64,000 nucleotides of DNA from Palsa-892 sp035295845 (GTDB lineage: Bacteria; Pseudomonadota; Alphaproteobacteria; Rhizobiales; Xanthobacteraceae). Shown in pieces: positions 33,670 through 41,460 of this stretch; within the stretch, counting starts at the first letter, position 1; each line of letters starts with the position of its first letter. The stretch spans positions 124,001 through 188,000 of the forward strand of contig DATGIF010000008.1 in the NCBI GenBank assembly GCA_035295845.1, in the 5' to 3' direction. Position numbers and translations under genes: made by a program. The notes below the pieces were generated by a model, which was not told the origin of the DNA, searched no databases, and saw nothing but the letters and a program-made list of their open reading frames with translations.

Positions 33670-34374
33670 ATGCGGATCCTCGTCACCCGCCCCGAACCCG
33701 ACGCAGCGAAGACGGCGGCGCGGTTGCGCGCGGCGGGGCACGCGGTGCTGATCGATTCGCTCCTGGTCATCGAACCGGTTGCGTTCGATCCGCCGCGCGG
33801 CGAATTCGCAGCGCTTGCGATCACCAGCGCGAGCGCGCCGCGCATGGCCGGCAATGCCGCAGCACTTGCCGGTCTGAAATCGCTTCCGCTCTTCGCGGTC
33901 GGCGCGCACAGCGCCGCGGCCGCGCGCGCGGCCGGCTTCGCCGGGGCCGAGGCCGCCGGCGGCGACGCGCAGGCGCTCGCCGGACTCATCGCGCGGAGGC
34001 TGCCGGCCGGAGCGCGCGTGCTTTATCTCGCGGGAGAGACGCGCGCGCGCGATCTTGCGGGACTGACGGCGCCCGCTGGAATCGAATTCGAGACCCGCAT
34101 CGTCTATCGCGCGCGGCCGGCGGAGCGGTTCGCGGATGCGACCGTATCCGCCCTGCGGGCGGGAGAGATCGACGCGGTGCTCCACTTCTCGCCGCGCAGC
34201 GCCGAGGTCTTCGCGAGCCTCGCGCGGCAGGCGGGGCTTGCGGAAGCCGTCGCGCCGCTTCGCCATCTTTGCCTTTCCGCGGCGGTGGCGGCGCCGCTTG
34301 CCGCCATGGGCGGCAGAACGGAAGTCGCCATCCGCCCCGACGAGGAGGCGATGTTGGCCTTGCTCGGGCTTTAA
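33670..34374 (+). CDS. hemD: Uroporphyrinogen-III synthase
   Basis: A 234-residue HemD, which closes hydroxymethylbilane with inversion of ring D. The family is weakly conserved; support comes from RILVTRPEPDAAKTAARLRAAGH at the start, LAITSASAPRMAG, FAVGAHSAAAARAAGF, the VLHFSPRSAEVFA segment near residue 175, and the C-terminal LSAAVAAPL. The position between hemC and the Mic60-like gene confirms the call. Start ATG 33670 follows a short spacer after repeat copy 2. Confidence 0.92.
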   Translation: MRILVTRPEPDAAKTAARLRAAGHAVLIDSLLVIEPVAFDPPRGEFAALAITSASAPRMAGNAAALAGLKSLPLFAVGAHSAAAARAAGFAGAEAAGGDAQALAGLIARRLPAGARVLYLAGETRARDLAGLTAPAGIEFETRIVYRARPAERFADATVSALRAGEIDAVLHFSPRSAEVFASLARQAGLAEAVAPLRHLCLSAAVAAPLAAMGGRTEVAIRPDEEAMLALLGL

Positions 34375-34428
34375 ATCCGGTTGCGGGAGAAGGCCGCGCG
34401 GTTTATCCGGGGGAGCGGGCGGCTTGGA

Positions 34429-35529
34429 ATGAACGGGATCAGCATGGACGATCGCGACCATGATGCCGGCCGCAAGCGCGCGAAGCCCCCGGTGATCGAG
34501 CTTTCGGCCACCGACGTGACGCCGGAGCGGCCGAAAGAAGAGCGCGCCCCGGAAGATGGTGAAAAAAGCGAGAACCCCGGCAGCGGCAAGGCGCGCGCTG
34601 CCGCCGCGCCGCCGAACCGGGCGCTGCCTTATCTGTCGGGCCTGATCGGCCTGCTCGCGGGGGCGCTCTTGCTCGCGCTCGCTTTTCTGTTCGTGCGCGG
34701 CGGATCGCTGGCCGACATCACCGGCCGCAGCGGCGCGGACCCGGCGGTCGGCGTAATCGGCGACCGCGTCGATCAGCTGCTGAAGATCGTCGCCGAACTC
34801 GAAAAGCGCCTCGCCGCGGTCGAAGGCCGCCCCAACCCGCAGCCGGTTGATCTCGCGCCGCTCAACGCGCGTATCGAGAGCGTGGAGAATTCGCTTTCGG
34901 ATCTTCGCAAGCTCGGCGAGCAGGCGCAGGCGGCGAATACGGCCGCGGTCGAGGCGATCAACAACCGGCTCGCGGCGCTGGAGAACCGATTAAGCAATCC
35001 AGCGCGGCCGGCGCCGGCGAATTCGCCCCAGATCGTGGCCCTCGGCGCATTACGCGACGCGATCGTCAACGGCGCGCCGTTCGAAAAGGAGCTTGCGGCC
35101 GTGCGCGCGCTCCTCGGCGAGCACGCGGCGCCGCTCGCGCCATTCGAGCCATCGGCGCAGACGGGATTGCCGACGATCGCGAAACTCGCGGCCGAATTTG
35201 CGCCGCTTGCTTCGAAGCTCGCGCGCGAGCCCGAACCCACCGGCTACTTCGCGCGGCTGTGGTCTCGCTTCACGCATCTCGTCGACATTCGCCCCGTGGG
35301 CGAGGTGCAAGGCACGAGCGCCGGCGCGATCGTCGCGCGCATGGAGGAGCGCTTGAAACGCGGTGATCTCGCCGCGGCGCTCGACGAGGGCGCGAAGCTT
35401 CCCGCCGACGCGAAGGCGACAGCCGCCGCCTGGTTCACCGCCGCCACGCGCCGCCGCGACGCGGAAGCCACGGTCAAGAATCTTCTGAACGCGGAATTGG
35501 CGGCGCTTAGCGTGGAGCCGCAACAGTGA
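34429..35529 (+). CDS. Mic60/mitofilin-like inner-membrane protein
   Basis: A 366-residue protein. A charged cytoplasmic N-terminus (about 60 residues, rich in Arg, Glu and Pro) precedes a single membrane helix (about 63-88; YLSGLIGLLAGALLLALAFLF). A coiled-coil region follows (about 105-185; VDQLLKIVAELEKRLAAVEG, SVENSLSDLRKLGEQ), then a C-terminal mitofilin-type domain (about 200-366). Alphaproteobacterial Mic60 homologues, which shape intracytoplasmic membranes, occur in just this place beside hem genes. I start at ATG 34429; ATG 34444 is also possible, and the frame is open to a TTG at 34381. It overlaps hemY by 4 bp. Confidence 0.85.
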   Translation: MNGISMDDRDHDAGRKRAKPPVIELSATDVTPERPKEERAPEDGEKSENPGSGKARAAAAPPNRALPYLSGLIGLLAGALLLALAFLFVRGGSLADITGRSGADPAVGVIGDRVDQLLKIVAELEKRLAAVEGRPNPQPVDLAPLNARIESVENSLSDLRKLGEQAQAANTAAVEAINNRLAALENRLSNPARPAPANSPQIVALGALRDAIVNGAPFEKELAAVRALLGEHAAPLAPFEPSAQTGLPTIAKLAAEFAPLASKLAREPEPTGYFARLWSRFTHLVDIRPVGEVQGTSAGAIVARMEERLKRGDLAAALDEGAKLPADAKATAAAWFTAATRRRDAEATVKNLLNAELAALSVEPQQ

Positions 35530-37079
35530 TCCGCATTCTCGGCTTCATCGTTTTCGTCGCGGCCGTGGCGCTCGCCGCCGCCTGGATCGTCGACCGACCG
35601 GGCGAGGTGGTGATGACCTTTCACCACTGGCGGATTTCGACCTCGGTCACGGTGGCGGCGATCGCCTTTGTCGTTTTCGCCGCACTTGCGATGCTCGCCT
35701 GGACCGCGATCCGTCTCGTCATGCGCTCGCCCGATATCGTGGCGCTCTTTTTCCGCGAGCGGCGGAAGACGCGCGGCTGGCGCGCGATCACCCACGGCAT
35801 GATCGCGGTAGGCTCGGGAAATCTTCCAGTCGCCAAACGCTCCGCCGGCGAAGCGCGCAAATTCCTCGGCGAGGAACCACTGGCGCTGTTGCTCGCGGCG
35901 CAAGCCGCCCAACTCGGCGGCGAGATCGAAGCGGCAGAAGCGGAATTCCGCACCATGCTCGGCCGCGTCGAGACGAAGCTCCTCGGCCTCCGCGGTCTTT
36001 ATATGGAGGCGGTCCGCCGCAACGATGCCGCCGCCGCGCGCGCCTATGCGGAAGAAGCGGCGCGCGATCACAAAATGCCCGCCTGGGCGGCAGAAGCGCT
36101 GATCGAGTTTCAGAGCCGCGCGCAGGACTGGCGCGGCGCGCTTGAAACGCTTCAGCGCGCGGTTTCCGCGAGCGTCGTCGGCAAGGCCGTGGCCGCGCGG
36201 CGGCGCGCGGTGCTGCTGACCGCGCAGGCAATGTCGCTCGAGGAAACAGATCCCGCCCGCGCGCGCGAGTTGAGCGTGGAAGCGGCGAAGCTCGCGCCCG
36301 ATCTGGTGCCGGCGGCGGCGCTCGCCGGCCGGTTGCTCGGCGCGCAGGGTAGCCTGCGCAAGGCGGCGAAAATCGTCGAGCGGGCATGGGCGGCGATGCC
36401 GAACCCGCAGCTCGCGGAAGTTTATGCGCATTTGCAGCCGGGCTCCTCGGCCGAGGAGCGGCTCGCGCGCGTGAAGAAGCTCATCCGGAAATCGCGCGGC
36501 TCGCTCGAATCGACGCTCGCCGCCGCGCGGGCGGCGGTGGATGCGCACCGCTTCGAGGAGGCGCGCGCCGCGCTTGTGCCGCTTCTCGGCGATCCCACCC
36601 AGCGCGCGTGTCTGTTGATGGCCGAGATCGAGGCGACCGAGCATGGCGATCACGGCAAGGCGCGCGAATGGGCGCTCAGGGCCATGCGCGCCAAGCGCGA
36701 TCCGGCCTGGGTCGCCGACGGCCACGTCACCGACGAGTGGCTGCCGGTCTCGCCCAGCACCGGCAAGTTGGATGCCTTCGTGTGGTCGGCGCCATCCGCG
36801 GCGCAGGCCGGCCCCGTGCTCGAACAGGCGGCGGAGCGGGCCTGGGCGGCAACGCCGCCGCCAAAGCAGGAATTGTCGCGGCCGAAAGCGGCGGCCGAGG
36901 CGGCGCCTTCCGAGAGCAAGCGCCTGCCGATTTTTTCCAAGCCGCCGGCCGCGGCGCCGCTCGTGGCCGAGCCGCCGCTGCCCGACGATCCGGGGCCGGT
37001 CGAAGACATGGAGGAAGAAGAAGCCGCGCCGAAGCGGCGTTTCCGCTTTCTCGACTGGCTCGCCGGACCCGCTGCTTGA
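35526..37079 (+). CDS. hemY: HemY-like TPR membrane protein of the hem cluster
   Basis: A 517-residue protein with two N-terminal membrane helices (about residues 3-22 and 40-62) forming the HemY_N domain (WIVDRPGEVVMTFHHWRISTS), then TPR-like helical repeats to about residue 400. A low-complexity Pro/Ala/Glu-rich region and a final LRFLDWLAGPAA-type tail end it. This HemY is the proteobacterial TPR protein, not the protoporphyrinogen oxidase of the same name in Bacillus. Its exact part in haem synthesis is unclear. It starts at GTG 35526, overlapping the Mic60-like stop (GTGA), so expression is coupled. Confidence 0.92.
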   Translation: MIRILGFIVFVAAVALAAAWIVDRPGEVVMTFHHWRISTSVTVAAIAFVVFAALAMLAWTAIRLVMRSPDIVALFFRERRKTRGWRAITHGMIAVGSGNLPVAKRSAGEARKFLGEEPLALLLAAQAAQLGGEIEAAEAEFRTMLGRVETKLLGLRGLYMEAVRRNDAAAARAYAEEAARDHKMPAWAAEALIEFQSRAQDWRGALETLQRAVSASVVGKAVAARRRAVLLTAQAMSLEETDPARARELSVEAAKLAPDLVPAAALAGRLLGAQGSLRKAAKIVERAWAAMPNPQLAEVYAHLQPGSSAEERLARVKKLIRKSRGSLESTLAAARAAVDAHRFEEARAALVPLLGDPTQRACLLMAEIEATEHGDHGKAREWALRAMRAKRDPAWVADGHVTDEWLPVSPSTGKLDAFVWSAPSAAQAGPVLEQAAERAWAATPPPKQELSRPKAAAEAAPSESKRLPIFSKPPAAAPLVAEPPLPDDPGPVEDMEEEEAAPKRRFRFLDWLAGPAA

Positions 37080-37112
37080 AATGACCGGGTGGCCCCGCTA
37101 TCACGGGCCGAA

Positions 37113-37188
37113 GCCGCAATAGCTCAGCTGGTAGAGCACGTCATTCGTAATGACGGGGTCGGGGGTTCGAATCCCTCTTGCGGCACCA
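37113..37188 (+). tRNA. tRNA-Thr (CGT)
   Basis: Complete cloverleaf: acceptor GCCGCAA pairs with TTGCGGC (37178-37184); the anticodon arm CGTCA-TTCGTAA-TGACG carries anticodon CGT; the T-loop is TTCGAAT; CCA is encoded at 37186-37188. It follows hemY by 33 bp and may lie on the same transcript. Confidence 0.97.
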
Positions 37189-37256
37189 GCTTTTCAGCGA
37201 TTTGATTTTTGCTTCTCGCCGCAATGGAAGATTGTTCGTTTTTCGCTGAGGGCTTC

Positions 37257-38240
37257 TCACCGCAAATCAAACCGGATCGGCGCGGCGAAATCCATCTGCG
37301 AACGCCCGAAACCCGGCGGGAAGGGCGGAAACGGCGAGGCGCGGCGCACCATCGAAAGCGCCGCGTCGTCGAGCGTGGAAGCGCCGCTGCCGCGCGCGAG
37401 CGAGGCTGAAATCACGCTTCCGTTCGAGGCCAGCGCAAAGCGCACCACCGCGGTGCCGGTGATGCCGCGGCTTTTCGCTTCCGGCGGGTAAATCCGATAG
37501 CGCTGCAAATGCGCGAGCACCTCCGCCTGATAGGAGGAGGTGTTGGCGGTGCCGCCCGATTCGATGCGGCCGCCGGCGCCGGCGCGGCCTTCGTTATGTA
37601 AAGCCGCGGCAGGACTTGGGCTCGCGGCGGCGCTCTTCGCCTGCTGCGCGCGCTCTTTCTTCTGGTCCTGCTTTTCCTTGTCGGGATCCGGCGTTTCCTT
37701 CGCGGTGGGCACGACCTCGGCCGCGTCTTCGTTCTTCTGCGGCGGCGCTGATTTCTTTTTGTCGTCGGCCGTCTGGTTTTGCGGCGTCGTTTGTGCGGGC
37801 TTCAGCGCGTCGGGCGCCGTGGCGTCGGCCACGGGCGCCGAAGGCAGCGTCGCGGTGACCACGACCTCGATGGGGATGACCTCGGAGCCTTCGGAAGAAG
37901 CCGCCGCGGCGCCGGCCGCGCGTTCGAGATCGTAGCTGTATTTCGCCTGGAAAATCGCCGCGGCGCCGAGATGCAGCGCGATCGAAACCGCGATAGCGAC
38001 TTCCCACCATTTCCATTGCGGAAGTTCGGCATGCGGGGCCGCTGGCCGCGCGTCCGCATTCGAGGACTTTGGCGCTTCCTTGTTCGCCGGCGCGTCGCGC
38101 GTCGGCACCACGGAAAAAGGGAGCTTGCCGGCAATCTCGGCGCCACGCCGCGGCACCACCGGAAAGGGAATGATGACCGCGCCCTTCTTTTCTTCCTCGC
38201 GGGGCTTCTTCGCTTTGCTGTTCGTTTTCCTGGACACCAT
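37257..38240 (-). CDS. tonB: TonB energy-transducing protein
   Basis: A 327-residue TonB family protein. A cytoplasmic N-terminus (about 75 residues, basic) is followed by one membrane helix (about 80-98; VAIAVSIALHLGAAAIFQ) and a long Pro/Ala/Lys/Glu-rich periplasmic linker with VVPTAKETPDPDK. The C-terminal TonB domain starts near residue 238: YQAEVLAHLQRYRIYPPEAK, RGITGTAVVRFALASNGSV, SGASTLDDAALSMVRRASPFPP. It transmits proton-motive force from ExbB-ExbD (not in this window) to outer-membrane receptors. It is the last gene of the leftward hmuR-hmuQ-tonB group, 18 bp after hmuQ, so it probably serves HmuR. Confidence 0.94.
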   Translation of the reverse strand: MVSRKTNSKAKKPREEEKKGAVIIPFPVVPRRGAEIAGKLPFSVVPTRDAPANKEAPKSSNADARPAAPHAELPQWKWWEVAIAVSIALHLGAAAIFQAKYSYDLERAAGAAAASSEGSEVIPIEVVVTATLPSAPVADATAPDALKPAQTTPQNQTADDKKKSAPPQKNEDAAEVVPTAKETPDPDKEKQDQKKERAQQAKSAAASPSPAAALHNEGRAGAGGRIESGGTANTSSYQAEVLAHLQRYRIYPPEAKSRGITGTAVVRFALASNGSVISASLARGSGASTLDDAALSMVRRASPFPPFPPGFGRSQMDFAAPIRFDLR

Positions 38241-38258
38241 TCTGACGCGCCGTCCCCC

Positions 38259-38588
38259 TTAGGCCGCCTTGCCGGCGGGAAGCAGATTCATCACCGATTC
38301 GAAGCCTTCGAATTCCGGATGGCCGAGATAGAGCGGCGCGTTGTTGCCCGCATTCTTGTGGGCGGCGCGGAAGGCCTCGGATTTGGTCCAGGCCTCGAAA
38401 TCAGCCTGCGTGTTCCAGGTCGTGTGCGTCGAATAAAGCGTGTGATCGTCGCGCGCCGGTCCCTTGAGCAGATGGAATTCGACGAAGCCGGGCACCTGCG
38501 CGATGTGAGTCTCGCGCTCGCGCCACACTTTCTCGAAAGCAGCTTCGGAACCTGACTTCACCTTGAAGCGATTCATCGCAATGAACAT
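38259..38588 (-). CDS. hmuQ: Haem-degrading monooxygenase (HmuQ-type, IsdG-like fold)
   Basis: A 109-residue dimeric ferredoxin-like protein. It matches HmuQ, the Bradyrhizobium haem oxygenase, from end to end: MFIAMNRFKVKSGSEAAFE, PGFVEFHLLKGPARDDHTLY, the FEAWTKSEAFRAAHKN segment and GHPEFEGFE. Such enzymes open the haem ring and release iron in the cytoplasm. The conserved WxxxADFEAWxxSEAFRxAH region contains the His that ligates haem in this family. It lies between hmuR and tonB and should be co-transcribed under iron control. A general antibiotic-biosynthesis monooxygenase call is less specific. Confidence 0.92.
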   Translation of the reverse strand: MFIAMNRFKVKSGSEAAFEKVWRERETHIAQVPGFVEFHLLKGPARDDHTLYSTHTTWNTQADFEAWTKSEAFRAAHKNAGNNAPLYLGHPEFEGFESVMNLLPAGKAA

Positions 38589-38646
38589 TTTCTTCCTCCT
38601 CTCAACGTTCGCATGATGGGGTGGTGATGGGAAGCGGGCCGCTTCG

Positions 38647-40830
38647 CTAACCTCCGAAGCGGATCTTCAATGAGCCTTTCACCGTGATGCCGGGATTGGG
38701 GAAGGGCACGGGCGCCGCCCCTGCCGGCCCGAAGTCGTTCACCCAAACCTGCATGTACGGGGAATATTGTTTGTTCAGCAGGTTCTCGATCGAGAGCGCG
38801 GCGAGCGCGTTCGGGCTGATCTGGTAAGACAGATACAGATTCACGAGGTCGTAGGCGCCGACGGGAGCGAACAGCCCCGAATTATTGGTCGGAATTTCGT
38901 TCGCCGGTTTTGCTCCCACGTGCTGCCAGCGGACCACAGCGGTGAACCGATCGGTGATGCGGTTGCCGAGCGTCGTCGTGACGAAGTAGGGCGGCACGGT
39001 GGCGAGCGGCGTATGGTCGTCGAGGTCGCGGCCGTGCACGTAGCTCGCGGCAAGACCCGCGAACCATTTGCTGCCGGTGTCGTACATCGATTCGAATTCG
39101 GCGCCTTGCAGCCGCGCATGCTGCACGTTCTGGTATTGCTCGCAGAACAAGACGGCGGGCGACACGCAGGGCTGACCGCCTTGCCCGGCCGCGCCATCCG
39201 GCACCGTCACCAGCTGGATGAAATTGCCGACATTGTTGCGATAAGCGTTGATCTTGCCGCGGAAGGAATCGCCGCTGGAAAAGACGTTGTCGTATTTCAA
39301 GTTGATGCCGACTTCCTGGTTCTTGCCGACCTCGGGCATGAGCGTGGGGTTGGGCAGGAACGGAAAATTCGGCACGGCGGGGTGAATGCCGCTGATGATG
39401 GTTTCGGTCAGCGCCGGGGCGCGATAGCCCTCGGAATAGCTCACATAGGGCTGGAAGCCTTTGAATGGCGTGACGCCCACGGTGATCTTCGGCGAAACGC
39501 GGCTGCCGTCCGATTCGAAGCCGCCGCCGGAAAGATTGTAGCTGTCGTAACGCACGGCGCTGATGACTTCGAGCCAGCTCGAATAGTTCGCCTTCCATTG
39601 CACGAAGCCGCCGCCCACCGTCCGGGTGCCCGACGGCGTGAAGCCGGTGTCAAAGCCTGCCGTGAAGACGTGGTCGCGGAAGCCGTCGACGCCATAGGTC
39701 ACCGCGTGCTTCCACGGTCCGGTGTCGGTGCGCGACGTGTTGTGAACGTCGAAGCCGGCGGTTTCGATGCTGAAGGTGCGCGTGTCGCCGTTCGCGGCTG
39801 TCGCAAATGCGCCTAAAAACGGGTCGGTCGGCTGGATGCCGTCGACTTTTGTTTGGTCGTATTGCGTGCGTGTCCAGTAGATGTTGGCGTCGAGATCCAC
39901 GAGCGGATTGTCGGGGCTCGTGTAGAGCCAGCGCGCATTCGCGATCTGGTTCTTGACCGCGGTCGCATAAATGTCGTTGAGCTGCTGCGGCGCCGGAAGG
40001 AAGCCGAGATCCGAGACGAACGGCTGCCCCCAGTTGAAACTCGAATCGTATTGCGTGTAGCCGAGCTTGATGGTGCTTCCCTCGGCCGGGCGCAGCGTGA
40101 TCTTGGCGGTGCCGGTCCAGGTCTCCGAGCCGGTGTTCGGCACGGTCTCGCCGTTTCCGTCCTTATAGTTGTATTGTTTGCGGAACGTGCCGCCGAAGAA
40201 CACATCGATGTTGTCGCCGATGCGGGCGGCGCCGAACAGCGTCGTGGAAGCGCCCTTGTTGGAGCTCAGCTCCTCCTTGCTCTCCACCGCCCATTTCTCG
40301 CCGGGCTTCAGGATGTCTTCGGCATCCTTCAGGCGATAGACGACGACACCGCCGATCGCACCGGAGCCGTAAATGTTGGAGACGGGTCCGCGCGCGACAT
40401 CGGCGCCGCCGATCAGTTCGGGATCGACATAATATTGTCCGTCGGCGTTGTGGTCCGAGCGCTGGAAGTTCTGGCGTGCGCCGTCGATGGTGACGGCGAC
40501 GCGGCCGAAATCCTGCAAGCCGCGGATGTTGATCGATTGGCCGGGATCGTCGGCGCGGGTTTGCGTCCACACGCCGGGTGTCGCGATGAAGAGATCCTTC
40601 GCCTGCCTTGCATCCAGTTGCTGAATCTGATCCTGGCGGATCGCGGAGACGCCGCCGAGCGTGTCGCTGACCGGCTCCTCGGTCTTGGTCGCGACCACGG
40701 TGGTCGTATCGAGCACGATCGGCGATTGCGCGCTGGCGCTGCTGCTCATCACGGTGAATACCGCCGCGCAAATTGAGAATGCGAGCGCCACTGACGGCAG
40801 CGCGCGCGCGCGAAATGCGAAACGAATCAT
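38647..40830 (-). CDS. hmuR: TonB-dependent haem/haemoglobin outer-membrane receptor
   Basis: A 727-residue receptor. The signal peptide covers about residues 1-33 (ending SSASAQ). The TonB box is near 37-48 (LDTTTVVATKTEEP), the plug domain follows with VWTQTRADDPGQSINIRGLQDFG and YGSGAIGGVV, and the barrel ends in LKIRFGG with a C-terminal aromatic-type residue order. It fits the haemoglobin/transferrin/lactoferrin receptor family, and neighbours hmuQ, tonB and hmuP point to haem as ligand. The start is ATG 40830 (MIRFAFRARALPS), with a GGGGGCTGGA site before it; 34 open codons upstream are not used. It faces hmuP across 186 bp with an ICE-like box. Confidence 0.93.
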   Translation of the reverse strand: MIRFAFRARALPSVALAFSICAAVFTVMSSSASAQSPIVLDTTTVVATKTEEPVSDTLGGVSAIRQDQIQQLDARQAKDLFIATPGVWTQTRADDPGQSINIRGLQDFGRVAVTIDGARQNFQRSDHNADGQYYVDPELIGGADVARGPVSNIYGSGAIGGVVVYRLKDAEDILKPGEKWAVESKEELSSNKGASTTLFGAARIGDNIDVFFGGTFRKQYNYKDGNGETVPNTGSETWTGTAKITLRPAEGSTIKLGYTQYDSSFNWGQPFVSDLGFLPAPQQLNDIYATAVKNQIANARWLYTSPDNPLVDLDANIYWTRTQYDQTKVDGIQPTDPFLGAFATAANGDTRTFSIETAGFDVHNTSRTDTGPWKHAVTYGVDGFRDHVFTAGFDTGFTPSGTRTVGGGFVQWKANYSSWLEVISAVRYDSYNLSGGGFESDGSRVSPKITVGVTPFKGFQPYVSYSEGYRAPALTETIISGIHPAVPNFPFLPNPTLMPEVGKNQEVGINLKYDNVFSSGDSFRGKINAYRNNVGNFIQLVTVPDGAAGQGGQPCVSPAVLFCEQYQNVQHARLQGAEFESMYDTGSKWFAGLAASYVHGRDLDDHTPLATVPPYFVTTTLGNRITDRFTAVVRWQHVGAKPANEIPTNNSGLFAPVGAYDLVNLYLSYQISPNALAALSIENLLNKQYSPYMQVWVNDFGPAGAAPVPFPNPGITVKGSLKIRFGG

Positions 40831-40988
40831 TTCCAGCCCCCAGCTTTTGCTGTTGGTCGCCGGAGCTGGCGGCAGCGCGCGCTGCTGGCTGGCGGGGCGA
40901 TGGTGCGCGGACCAGCCCGATCCGCATTTCACCGATTGCTTTTCGTATCGCCACGATGTACCTCACGTCAAGTCTTTGAAAAACAACA

Positions 40989-41004
40989 CTAAAATGCTTC
41001 TAAA
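40989..41004. promoter_or_regulatory. Candidate Irr-binding ICE box
   Basis: Read on the minus strand, TTTAGAAGCATTTTAG is an imperfect palindrome that fits the iron control element (TTTAGAA-N3-TTCTAAA type) bound by the haem-responsive regulator Irr in Bradyrhizobium. It lies 13 bp before hmuP and 158 bp before hmuR, in the divergent promoter region, exactly where HmuP/Irr control is known in relatives. The call is by pattern only. Confidence 0.65.
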
Positions 41005-41016
41005 CTGGGCGCAGTT

Positions 41017-41214
41017 TTGAAAAATTCGAAACAGGACGAATTGCCCAATGGAATCAGCGCCACGGGCGGCAGCGAGCGCTCGATTCCGGTGCGCGAGCAT
41101 CAGATCGACAGCCGCGAGGTGTTCGTCGGCACGCGTGAAATCGCGATCCGCCACGGCGAGGACACCTACCGGCTTCGCCTCACCAGCCAGAACAAGCTGA
41201 TCCTGACCAAGTGA
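41017..41214 (+). CDS. hmuP: Hemin uptake protein HmuP/HemP
   Basis: A 65-residue protein whose C-terminal half, IDSREVFVGTREIAIRHGE followed by YRLRLTSQNKLILTK, is the full HemP signature. In Bradyrhizobium HmuP binds near the ICE and is needed with Irr to activate hmuR. No ATG is in frame; translation probably starts at TTG 41017 or at TTG 41041. The position opposite hmuR and beside an ICE-like box supports the function. The stop overlaps the next small ORF by 4 bp (GTGA). Confidence 0.9.
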   Translation: MKNSKQDELPNGISATGGSERSIPVREHQIDSREVFVGTREIAIRHGEDTYRLRLTSQNKLILTK

Positions 41215-41408
41215 CCGATGAAACAGTTTGGCGGCCGTACGCGGCGGTGGATCTTGCGGGCATCGCCGCCGGGGGCGCGCCCGCGGCCGTCGTGACCGAC
41301 AGCCTCGTCGCCGAGCTTTATGGCGTCGCGGCCGAAGTGGGCGGCGTGCCGGAAGGGCCGTTTCTATTGCCGCAAACGTTGCGCCGCATGGCCGGCGCTT
41401 CCTATTGA
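41211..41408 (+). CDS. Small hypothetical protein coupled to hmuP
   Basis: A 65-residue ORF beginning at GTG 41211, overlapping the hmuP stop by 4 bp. Third codon positions are mostly G or C, as in neighbouring genes, which supports real coding. The protein is Ala/Gly/Val-rich with no cysteine and no clear membrane helix; a GVPEGPFLLPQTLRRMAG segment stands near its end. I recognise no family. It might function in haem uptake with hmuP, or be part of the following catabolic block. An alternative is that it is not expressed and only hmuP is real. Confidence 0.5.
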   Translation: MTDETVWRPYAAVDLAGIAAGGAPAAVVTDSLVAELYGVAAEVGGVPEGPFLLPQTLRRMAGASY

Positions 41409-41460
41409 AGCAAGACTTGCTACGCTTCCGCCCGGGCTGTCGCGGCCCGCAGGGCGGAAC

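Noticed and set aside
35526..37079. HemY as protoporphyrinogen oxidase
   Set aside because: No FAD Rossmann motif; it has the two membrane helices and TPR of the proteobacterial HemY_N family.
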